Assembly (NCBI RefSeq): GCF_016464385.1
Contig: NZ_JADMLH010000014.1
Location: forward strand, 165,550 to 229,549
Reading direction: 5' to 3'
DNA length: 64,000 nucleotides
From: Nucisporomicrobium flavum
Lineage (GTDB): Bacteria; Actinomycetota; Actinomycetes; Mycobacteriales; Micromonosporaceae
Part shown: piece by piece, positions 48,553-55,844 of the stretch
Layout of the letters: every line of letters starts with the position of its first letter
Position numbering within the stretch: position 1 is the stretch's first letter
The notes under the pieces: generated by a model
What the model was told of the DNA's origin: nothing
The model's input: only the letters and a program-made list of their open reading frames with translations
Databases searched by the model: none
Position numbers and translations under genes: made by a program

Positions 48553-51500
48553 GTGCGGATCACGACGCTCGGCCCGCTGGCCGTCGACGGCCGGCCGGTG
48601 CGCGGTGAGCGCCTCGCCGCGGTGATCCGCGAGCTCGCCGCCGCCCGGGGCCGTGCGGTCTCGGCGGCCGCGCTCGTCGACGCGGTCTGGGACGGCGACC
48701 CGCCCGAGGACGCCGCCGGTGCGGTGCAGGCGCTGGTCTCCCGGGTACGCCGCCTCGGCCTGCCGGTCGTGGCCGTGGCGGGCGGCTACCGGGTGCCCGC
48801 CGACCAGGTCGAGACCGACGTCGTCGCCGCTCGCGCGCTGGTGGACCGGGGCCGCGCCGCCCTCGGTGCCGGTGCGGTGGCCGACGCGCGCCGGGCCGCC
48901 GAGGAGGCCCGCGCGTTCTTCCCCGAGGTGCCCGAGCTCACCGGCGTGGAGGCCGCCCGGCTGTTCAGCGACGTCGCGGCGTTGCGGTCCGAGGCGGCGC
49001 TGGCCGGCGGGGGGCCGTACGAGGAAGCGGACCTGCGGCTGCTGGCCGGGCGTACGCCGCCGGACGAGCCCGCCACCGCGCTGCTGGTGCGGGTGCTGGC
49101 GGCGCAGGGCCGGGACGCCGAGGCGCTCGCGGTGGTCGACGAGCTGCGCCGCGAGCTGGCCGACCGGTACGGCACCGATCCGTCCCCGGTGATCGCCGAC
49201 GTGCACCTCGCGCTGCTGCGCGGCGAGCTCAGGCCCGCGGCGCAGTCCCGTCCCCCGTCCCGGGCCGCGATGCCGCGTTCCTGGCAGCGGCCCGGCACCC
49301 CGCTGGTGGGCCGCGACGGCGACGTGGCGGCGGTGGAGGCGGCGCTGGCCGAGGCACCGCTCGTGACGATCGTGGCGACCGGCGGGGCCGGCAAGACCCG
49401 GCTCGCGGCCGAGGTGGCCCGCCGGGCGTCCGGCCCGGTCCGCGTCATCGAGCTCGCCGGCATCCGGGCGCCGGGCGAGGTGCTGCCCGCGGTGGTCGCC
49501 GCGCTCGGCGGGGCGGAGACGGCCGTGCCCGCCCCGGCGCTGACCCTCGAGCGGCGGGTGCTGAGCCCGGAGGACCGGCTGCGCGTGGCCGCGCCGGAGC
49601 TCGACGGGCTCGTCGTGCTGGACAACTGCGAGCACGTCCTGGACGCGGCCGCGGCGGCCGTCGCCGACCTGCTCGCGGTCGCCGCACCGGAGCTGACGGT
49701 GCTGGCCACGAGCCGGGCGCCGCTCGGGCTGGCCGGGGAGGCGGTGCACCGGCTGCGGACGCTGCCCGACGGCGAGGCGATCCGCCTGCTGGAGAGCCGG
49801 GCCCGGGCCGGCGGCGCCGTGTCCACCTGGGACGACGCGCAGGCGCTCGCCCTGTGCCATCGTCTCGACAACCTGCCGCTCGCCCTCGAGCTGGCCGCCG
49901 CCAAGCTGCGGCACATGCCCGTCGACGACGTGCTGACCGGGCTGGACGACCGGTTCACCCTGCTGGACGACGCGCTGCGCGGCCTGCCCGAGCGGCACGC
50001 GAGCCTGTGGGCGATGGTCGACTGGAGCAGGGAGCTGCTCAAGCCCGCCGACCAGGAGCTGATGCAGCGGCTGGCGGTGATCCCGGCCTCGTTCACCGCT
50101 GACACGGCAGCTGCGGTCGCCGAGGTGCCCGACGTCCGCCGCGGCCTGGCCGTCCTGGTCGAGCAGTCCCTGCTCACGCTCGAGGACGGCGAGGGCGGCC
50201 CGCCGCGCTATCGCATGCTCGAGACCGTCCGCGAGTACGGCGAGGCCCGGCTCGGCGACCGCGCCGAGGCGATGGCCGGCCTGGTCGCGTGGGCCCGGAA
50301 CCGCTCGGTGGAGCTGGCGGCCGAGCAGATCGGGCCGCGGCAGCTCGACGTCCTCGCCGCGACGGCCCGCGAGCAGGAGAACCTCGTCGCGGCGCTGCGC
50401 TGGGCGGTGGACCGCGACGACGAGGCCGCCGCGGTGGACGTCAGCGCCTCGATCTTCTACCTCTGGCAGGTGCGTGGCCTGCACGTCGAGGTCTCCGGCT
50501 GGGGGCGGACGCTGCTGCACACCGACGACCCGGTGGCGCGGATGCGCTCGGCCGTGGCCGGCGGACACGCGGACGGCAGGGCGCTCCCGAACGCCGACCG
50601 GCTGGCCGCCCTCTGCCTCATGCTCGGCATCAACGCCGGCATCACCGGCCCGGTCCGGGTCGCCGTGCTGGCCCGCCGCGCCCTGCGCCGGGTCGTCGCC
50701 GAGCGGTCCGCCGAGATCTCGCCGCGCTACCTCGCGCTGGCGGCGCAGCTTCCCCGGCTCGACCGGTTCGAATCGCAGGACGCACTGCGGGGCGCCGAGG
50801 AGCTGATCGGGCACGCCGACCCGTACGTGCAGGCGCTGGCGCTGTTCATGCGGGCGGTGCTGCGCGAGAACGGCGGCATGCCCGAGGAGTCGCTCAACGA
50901 CGCCAAGGCCGCGTACGCCCGCTTCGAGGCGGTCGGCGACCACTGGGGCATGGCGATGTCGGCCGGGGCGATCGGGCAGTCCATGACCCCTCAGCAAGAG
51001 GAGTCGGTGCAGTGGCTCCGGCGCGGCGTGGAGCACATGGAGATGCTGGGAGCCGCGCAGGACGCCCGGTCGATCCGCGTGGTGCTGGACGGGCAACTCG
51101 CCGCGGCCGGCGATGCCGAGGCGGAACGCCGGTTGCACGAGACGGCGACGTCGGGCCACGCCGAGCCGGAGCAGGTCGCGCAGGCGTACCTGAGCCTCGC
51201 CCACCTGGCGTGGCAGCGGCGCGACCACGACGAGACGCTGAGGTGCGCCGACGCGGTGATGCGCACGCTCGGCCAGTTCACCCAGCCGGTGCCGCAGCTG
51301 CGGGTCCTGTTCGAGGTCACCGTGGCGGCCCTGTACGTGACGGTCGCCGCTGAGCGGCCGGTCGAGGGGGCCGACGCGCGGGCGGCGGCGCTGCTCGCTC
51401 AGGTCCGGGACGAAGGGCTGCCGTTGCAGGACGCCCAGTTCGCGGGTGGGTGGGCGCTGGGCGGCGCCGCGCTGGCCGCGTACCGCGGGGATGTGGACGG

Positions 51501-51699
51501 TGCGGGGGAGCTCTGGGCGGCGGCCCGCCGGATCGGCGCCTACGACCGGATGATGTTCCCGTCCGGGGACACCGGACGGCTCGCGGTGGCCCTCGGGGAC
51601 GAGGACCACCGCAAGGCGTTGCTGGCCGCGCACGCCGATGAGCAGGTGACGGCGACCGTCGCGCGCATCCACGAGCTCATGGCGCGCCTGCTCAACTAG
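48553..51699 (+). CDS. Large AfsR/SARP-type regulator (BTAD + NB-ARC)
   Basis: A 1048-residue regulator of the AfsR type. It has an OmpR-like winged helix (~1-80), a BTAD domain (~85-225; ALLVRVLAAQGRDAEALAVV, then DELRRELADRYGTDPSP), and an NB-ARC ATPase (~250-540) with Walker A ATGGAGKTRL, Walker-B-like LDGLVVLDNCEHV, the sensor LTVLATSRAPLGL and NLPLALELAAAKLR. The C-terminal ~450 residues are TPR-like helices. It probably switches genes for a secondary metabolite or its export in an ATP-dependent, oligomerising way. GTG 48553 follows the XRE gene by four bases; the last 8 bases overlap the convergent permease. Confidence 0.9.
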   Translation: MRITTLGPLAVDGRPVRGERLAAVIRELAAARGRAVSAAALVDAVWDGDPPEDAAGAVQALVSRVRRLGLPVVAVAGGYRVPADQVETDVVAARALVDRGRAALGAGAVADARRAAEEARAFFPEVPELTGVEAARLFSDVAALRSEAALAGGGPYEEADLRLLAGRTPPDEPATALLVRVLAAQGRDAEALAVVDELRRELADRYGTDPSPVIADVHLALLRGELRPAAQSRPPSRAAMPRSWQRPGTPLVGRDGDVAAVEAALAEAPLVTIVATGGAGKTRLAAEVARRASGPVRVIELAGIRAPGEVLPAVVAALGGAETAVPAPALTLERRVLSPEDRLRVAAPELDGLVVLDNCEHVLDAAAAAVADLLAVAAPELTVLATSRAPLGLAGEAVHRLRTLPDGEAIRLLESRARAGGAVSTWDDAQALALCHRLDNLPLALELAAAKLRHMPVDDVLTGLDDRFTLLDDALRGLPERHASLWAMVDWSRELLKPADQELMQRLAVIPASFTADTAAAVAEVPDVRRGLAVLVEQSLLTLEDGEGGPPRYRMLETVREYGEARLGDRAEAMAGLVAWARNRSVELAAEQIGPRQLDVLAATAREQENLVAALRWAVDRDDEAAAVDVSASIFYLWQVRGLHVEVSGWGRTLLHTDDPVARMRSAVAGGHADGRALPNADRLAALCLMLGINAGITGPVRVAVLARRALRRVVAERSAEISPRYLALAAQLPRLDRFESQDALRGAEELIGHADPYVQALALFMRAVLRENGGMPEESLNDAKAAYARFEAVGDHWGMAMSAGAIGQSMTPQQEESVQWLRRGVEHMEMLGAAQDARSIRVVLDGQLAAAGDAEAERRLHETATSGHAEPEQVAQAYLSLAHLAWQRRDHDETLRCADAVMRTLGQFTQPVPQLRVLFEVTVAALYVTVAAERPVEGADARAAALLAQVRDEGLPLQDAQFAGGWALGGAALAAYRGDVDGAGELWAAARRIGAYDRMMFPSGDTGRLAVALGDEDHRKALLAAHADEQVTATVARIHELMARLLN

Positions 51700-52528
51700 C
51701 CTTCCGCCGGTACGCCCGCAGCGCCAGCGGCATGAACACCACGACGAACCCGGCGCACCAGGCGAGCGTCCACCAGATGTGGTTGCCGATCGGCGTACCG
51801 AGGAACAGCCCGCGGGTCGCGCCGACCAGGTGCGTCAACGGGTTGACGTCCACGAAACCCTGCATCCAGCCGGGCAGCGTCTCGGTGCCGACGAAGACGT
51901 TGGATGCGAAGCTCAGCGGCATGATCAGCGCGAACATCAGGCCCTGCACCGCGCCGGGGGTCCGTACGTTCATCGCGACGAAGACCGGCAGCCAGCTCAG
52001 GCACAGCGCGAACAGCACGGCGAGCAGGCATCCGGCGAGCGCGCTCAACGGGTCGGTGGTGATCCGGAAGCCCATCACGTACCCGATCGCCAGGGTCACC
52101 CCGGTGACGATCACGTAGCGGACGATGTCGCCGAGCACCGCGCCGACCAGCGGCGCCGAGCGGGGCACCGGCAGCGACCGGAACCGGTCGAAGATGCCCT
52201 TCTGCAGGTCGGTGTTGAGGTTGACGCCGATCGCGATGCAGCCGGTGGCGATGGTCTGCGCCAGGATGCCGGGCAGCAGGAACTGCAGGTAGTCGTGGGT
52301 GGAGCCGGCGACCGCGCCGCCGAAGATGTACACGAAGATGACCAGGAACAGCGCCGGCTGCAGGGTCACGTCGATGAGCGCCTCGGGCGTCCGCGCGGTC
52401 TTGATCAGGCTGCGTTTGGTCAGGGCCAGGGAATGCCGCAACAACCTCAGCGGGCGCTTGCGTGGTACGGCCTCGGCCGGCATGACCGGGTTGGAACGGG
52501 ACGGCTTGGCGGCGAGCGTGGTGGTCAT
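51692..52528 (-). CDS. DrrB-like ABC-2 exporter permease
   Basis: A 278-residue ABC-2 type membrane protein with six hydrophobic helices (LFLVIFVYIFGGAVAG, AQTIATGCIAIGVNL, RYVIVTGVTLAIGYVMGF, MFALIMPLSFASNVFVG, WWTLAWCAGFVVVFMPL). The motifs LPGWMQGFVDVNPLTHLVGA and DLQKGIFDRFRSLPVPRSAP identify the DrrB/daunorubicin-resistance family. It pairs with the ATPase at 52525 whose TGA overlaps its ATG. It is convergent with the AfsR-like gene (8-base overlap). Exported compound unknown; an antibiotic-like or lipid cargo is likely. Confidence 0.9.
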   Translation of the reverse strand: MTTTLAAKPSRSNPVMPAEAVPRKRPLRLLRHSLALTKRSLIKTARTPEALIDVTLQPALFLVIFVYIFGGAVAGSTHDYLQFLLPGILAQTIATGCIAIGVNLNTDLQKGIFDRFRSLPVPRSAPLVGAVLGDIVRYVIVTGVTLAIGYVMGFRITTDPLSALAGCLLAVLFALCLSWLPVFVAMNVRTPGAVQGLMFALIMPLSFASNVFVGTETLPGWMQGFVDVNPLTHLVGATRGLFLGTPIGNHIWWTLAWCAGFVVVFMPLALRAYRRKAS

Positions 52529-53484
52529 GCGGGAACCTCTTCCTTCTGGGGTGCGCCGGTCAGCGTGAAGAAGACTTCGTCGAGGCTGGGCAGGTGCAGG
52601 GACAGTTCGGTGACGGCGACACCGGCGCCGGCCAGCCGTGCGACCGCCTCGGTCAGCGCCGCGTCACCGGCCACCGGGACGGCGAGGACGCCCTTGCGGA
52701 TCTCGTCGGCCGCCGCGCCCGTCGACACCTCGGACAGGATCGCCGCGGTGCGCCCCAGGTCGGTCAGGTCGGCCGGGCGTACCTCCAGGGTCTGGCCGCC
52801 GACCACCCGCTTGAGCCCGTCCGGGGTGTCGTGGGCGATGACCCGGCCGTGGTCGATCACGGTGATCTCGTCGGCCAGCGCGTCGGCCTCCTCCAGGTAC
52901 TGCGTGGTGAGCAGCACCGTCGCGCCGCCGGCCACCAGCGTGCGGACGACGTCCCACATGTCCTCGCGCTTGGCGGGGTCGAGGCCCGTGGTGGGTTCGT
53001 CCAGGAAGATCACGGCGGGGGAGCCGACCAGGCTCGCCGCCAGGTCGAGGCGCCGGCGCATGCCGCCCGAGTACGTCTTCGCCATCCGGTCGGCGGCGTC
53101 GGTGAGGTCGAACCACTCGAGCAGCTCCGCGGCCCGCCGCCGCGCGCCGGCCCGGCCGAGGTCGAGCAGCGTGCCGAAGAGCTCCAGGTTCTGCCGGCCG
53201 GTCAGGTCCTCGTCGACGGAGGCGTACTGGCCGGTCAGGCCGATCGACTGGCGGACCCGCTCGGCGTCGCGGACGACGTCGTGGCCGGCGATCCGCGCCG
53301 AGCCGCCGTCCGGGGTGAGGAGCGTGGAGAGGATCCGTACGGCGGTGGTCTTGCCGGCGCCGTTGGGCCCCAGCACCCCCAGCACCGTGCCGCGCGGTAC
53401 GGCGAGGTCGACGCCCTGCAGCGCCTTCGTCCTGCCGAAGTGCTTGACGAGGCCCTCGGCCTCGATGATCAGGTCTGCTGTCAT
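52525..53484 (-). CDS. DrrA-like ABC transporter ATPase
   Basis: A 319-residue ATPase of the DrrA/CcmA type. Walker A is LGPNGAGKTTAVRIL, the signature is YSGGMRRRLDLA, and Walker B is VIFLDEPTTGLD; the C-terminal ~90 residues (LEVRPADLTDLGRTAAI to LPSLDEVFFTLTG) are the DrrA-specific extension. I chose the ATG complementing 53482-53484 (TADLIIEAEGLVKHFG); the frame extends 10 residues earlier. The stop overlaps the permease start, so both subunits are co-translated. It drives export through the permease at 51692. Confidence 0.92.
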   Translation of the reverse strand: MTADLIIEAEGLVKHFGRTKALQGVDLAVPRGTVLGVLGPNGAGKTTAVRILSTLLTPDGGSARIAGHDVVRDAERVRQSIGLTGQYASVDEDLTGRQNLELFGTLLDLGRAGARRRAAELLEWFDLTDAADRMAKTYSGGMRRRLDLAASLVGSPAVIFLDEPTTGLDPAKREDMWDVVRTLVAGGATVLLTTQYLEEADALADEITVIDHGRVIAHDTPDGLKRVVGGQTLEVRPADLTDLGRTAAILSEVSTGAAADEIRKGVLAVPVAGDAALTEAVARLAGAGVAVTELSLHLPSLDEVFFTLTGAPQKEEVPA

Positions 53485-53550
53485 GCCGCCCAGCGTGCGC
53501 GGCGCCGCTGACACGGCGCCGACATCGTGCCGACACGGCCTGACAGGCGG

Positions 53551-54381
53551 CTACAGACCCCGGTCGCGGATCTGCCGCTCGATGACGTTCCAGTAGCGTC
53601 CCGGCGCGACGCGGGCCAGCAGGTCGGCGAGCTTCGCCACCCGGGTGATCACCAGCCGGGGCTTGCGTGACTGGACGGCCGCGACGATCTGCCGCGCCGC
53701 CTCCTCCGGCGGCAGGGTCAGCGCCTTCTCGGTGAACCGCTCGATCTGCGCCGCCTGCCGGCCGTCCACGTCCGGCCCGCTCAGCCGCGCGTTACGGGCG
53801 ATGTTGGTGCGTACGCCGCCGGGGTGCACCACGGTCACGCCGACCCGGCCGGCCAGCTCGTGCCGCAGCGCCTCGGAGAAGCCGCGGACGCCGTACTTGC
53901 TCGTCGCGTACGCGACCTGGGCCGGCGGCGCTATCAGCCCGAACAGGCTGGAGATGTTCACGACGTGCGAACCGGGACGGCTCAGCAGCTGGGGCAGGAA
54001 CGCCTTGGTCATCCGGACGACCGCGTGCAGGTTGATCTCCATCAGCCAGTCGAAGTCCTTGAGGCTGTTCTGCTCGAACGTGCCGCTCAGCGCGACGCCG
54101 GCGTTGTTGACCAGCAGGTCCGCGCCGCCGTGCCGGGCGGCCACCTCGGCGGCCAGGTCGGCGCGGTCGCCGCCGTCGGCGAGATCGATCACGTACGTGT
54201 CCACCTCGGCCGCGCCGATCTGCCGGGCGGTCTCGGCGACCCGGGCCAGCCCGTCGGCGTCCCGGTCGACCAGCACGAGCACCGACCGGCGCTTCGCGAG
54301 GTCGAGCGCGAGCGCGGCGCCGATGCCGCTCGCCGCGCCGGTGATCACGCACGTACGCCCCGCGAACGCGAATCTTTCCAT
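53551..54381 (-). CDS. Short-chain dehydrogenase/reductase
   Basis: A 276-residue SDR. NAD(P)-binding is CVITGAASGIGAALALDLAK, then LLVNNAGVALSG, and the catalytic Ser-Tyr-Lys set is ISSLFG with YATSKYGVRGF. The PGGVRTNI motif closes the active site. A C-terminal extension (LADLLARVAPGRYWNVIERQ) could attach to the membrane, as in lipid or steroid-acting SDRs. The start ATG complements 54379-54381. It sits between the exporter and the coiled-coil gene on the same strand without clear coupling; substrate unknown. Confidence 0.9.
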   Translation of the reverse strand: MERFAFAGRTCVITGAASGIGAALALDLAKRRSVLVLVDRDADGLARVAETARQIGAAEVDTYVIDLADGGDRADLAAEVAARHGGADLLVNNAGVALSGTFEQNSLKDFDWLMEINLHAVVRMTKAFLPQLLSRPGSHVVNISSLFGLIAPPAQVAYATSKYGVRGFSEALRHELAGRVGVTVVHPGGVRTNIARNARLSGPDVDGRQAAQIERFTEKALTLPPEEAARQIVAAVQSRKPRLVITRVAKLADLLARVAPGRYWNVIERQIRDRGL

Positions 54382-54512
54382 CGATCGATTATCACCGCTG
54401 AGGCGCCGAACCACGCCACATGTGACGCGTACCGGTCGCGCTGGCCGTCCCATGAGGGCGGCGCGCCGGTGCTGCGGTTGTCCCGCCTCGGCGACGCGTA
54501 CCTGGAGAAAGC

Positions 54513-54968
54513 TCAGGATCGCGCGGTCTTGCGCGCGGCAGTCTTCCGGGCCGTCGCGGTGCTCGCGGTCTCGGTTTCCGGCTGCGGGTCCGGGGTCGAC
54601 GCGGCCCGGTCGCGTTCCTTCTCGCGGCGGATCATGTCGGCCAGGAGCTGCTTGTCGTACTTCGCCTCGGCGGCCCGGGCCTTGTCGCGCGCCTTGCCGG
54701 CCTTCGCCGCGGCCTTCTTGCGTGCCTTGAGCAGCTCGGCCCGCCGCTGCCGGGCGGCCTTCAGTGACCGCTTCAGGCGGGCCGCCTCGTCGACGGCGTT
54801 GCGCAGCGACTGCTGCTGTTGCGTCGTCAGGTCGGCGATCGTCCTGAGCTGGTTGTCGAGGTCGGTCACGGTCGCCTCGGCCCGTTCGGCGGCGGCGCCG
54901 GCGGCACCGGCCCGGTCCCGGCGGCGGTCGAGTGTCTGGTCGGTTGCGGTCACGGTCATCACTCCCAT
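54513..54968 (-). CDS. Coiled-coil protein with basic Lys/Ala tail
   Basis: A 151-residue protein that I do not recognise as an enzyme. The middle (~30-120) is a long heptad-rich coiled coil (ATVTDLDNQLRTIADLTTQQ, AVDEAARLKRSLKAARQ, RAELLKARKKAAAKAGKARD). The end has TARKTAARKTARS, histone-H1-like Lys/Ala/Thr repeats common in DNA- or RNA-binding tails. No signal peptide. I kept the ATG complementing 54966-54968 (AAGGACCGG precedes it); an ATG nine bases downstream is also good. Likely a nucleoid- or envelope-associated structural protein; that is inference. Confidence 0.7.
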   Translation of the reverse strand: MGVMTVTATDQTLDRRRDRAGAAGAAAERAEATVTDLDNQLRTIADLTTQQQQSLRNAVDEAARLKRSLKAARQRRAELLKARKKAAAKAGKARDKARAAEAKYDKQLLADMIRREKERDRAASTPDPQPETETASTATARKTAARKTARS

Positions 54969-55004
54969 CCGGTCCTTCCCCAGCGGTACCCGGACGGGTG
55001 ACGG

Positions 55005-55682
55005 TCAAGCCTGCGAGTCGACTTCCACCGTCTCGTCGTCGGCGGCCGCGGCCCGGGCGCGGCGCCGGCGGATGTGGCGCATGTGCAGGGCGGCGTACGC
55101 CCCGATGGCCAGCACGATCGCGGCGAGCGCCCACCACTTGTACTTGTGGGCGTGGTCGATGATGTCGACGAGGTGGGTGCCGAGCAGGTACGCCACCGTG
55201 GTCCACCAGCCCACCCAGAGCGCGGCCCCGATCGCGTTGTACAGCAGGAACGTGCGCCACGGCATCGCGGTGATCCCCGCGATCACGCCGTTGAGCTGCC
55301 GCAGCCCGTCGATGAACCGGGCGACCAGGACGACCCGGTTGCCGCGCCGGGCGAAGAACTTCTCGGCCCGTTCGAGCCGCTCGGGCGTGATGAAGATGTA
55401 CCGGCCGAACCGGTGCACCGCCTTGCGGCCGCCGCGCACGCCGATCCAGTAGCCGACGTTGTCGCCGAGCACCGCCGCGACGAAGGAGACCGCCGCCACG
55501 GCGAAGATGTCGAGCCGCCCCCAGCTGGAGTAGATCGCCGCGGCGACCATGATCGTCTGGCCGGGCGCCGGCACGCCGAAGCTCTCCACCCCGATGACCC
55601 CGGCCACCGCCAGATATCCCCAGTTGTCCAGGATCGGGGCCACCCCGTGCAGGAAGCTCGGCAGGTCGTCGGTGGGCGGCAT
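55005..55682 (-). CDS. DedA-family membrane protein
   Basis: A 225-residue DedA/VTT-domain protein with four to five hydrophobic segments. Family motifs are GVIGVESFGVPAPGQTIM, the G-D-x3-Y-xG element in VLGDNVGYWIGVRGG, the Arg-Gly stretch FFARRGNRVVLVARFIDGLR, and GALWVGWW-like AALWVGWWTTVAYLLG. DedA proteins scramble or recycle undecaprenyl phosphate and phospholipids across the inner membrane. The tail (HIRRRRARAAAADDETVEV) is charged and cytoplasmic. It stands alone, between the coiled-coil and GH92 genes on the same strand. Confidence 0.92.
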   Translation of the reverse strand: MPPTDDLPSFLHGVAPILDNWGYLAVAGVIGVESFGVPAPGQTIMVAAAIYSSWGRLDIFAVAAVSFVAAVLGDNVGYWIGVRGGRKAVHRFGRYIFITPERLERAEKFFARRGNRVVLVARFIDGLRQLNGVIAGITAMPWRTFLLYNAIGAALWVGWWTTVAYLLGTHLVDIIDHAHKYKWWALAAIVLAIGAYAALHMRHIRRRRARAAAADDETVEVDSQA

Positions 55683-55770
55683 GGGTCCTCAAGCGCTCCC
55701 GTCATCGGTGTGGGGCGGCGGCCCCTGTGGCCTGACACGGTATCCGCCGGGCGGGCGGCCAAACACGGGT

Positions 55771-55798
55771 GTGCCCCGACGATCCCTCGCCGGGGCAC
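55771..55798 (-). terminator. Hairpin after the GH92 gene
   Basis: GTGCCCCG and CGGGGCAC with a 12-base loop lie 47 bases beyond the reverse-strand GH92 stop. The rest of the 162-base gap 55683-55844 shows nothing else. Confidence 0.6.
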
Positions 55799-55844
55799 CC
55801 GATGTCGTGCTTACGCGGTGATAGCAACCGCTATGCAACGAAGG

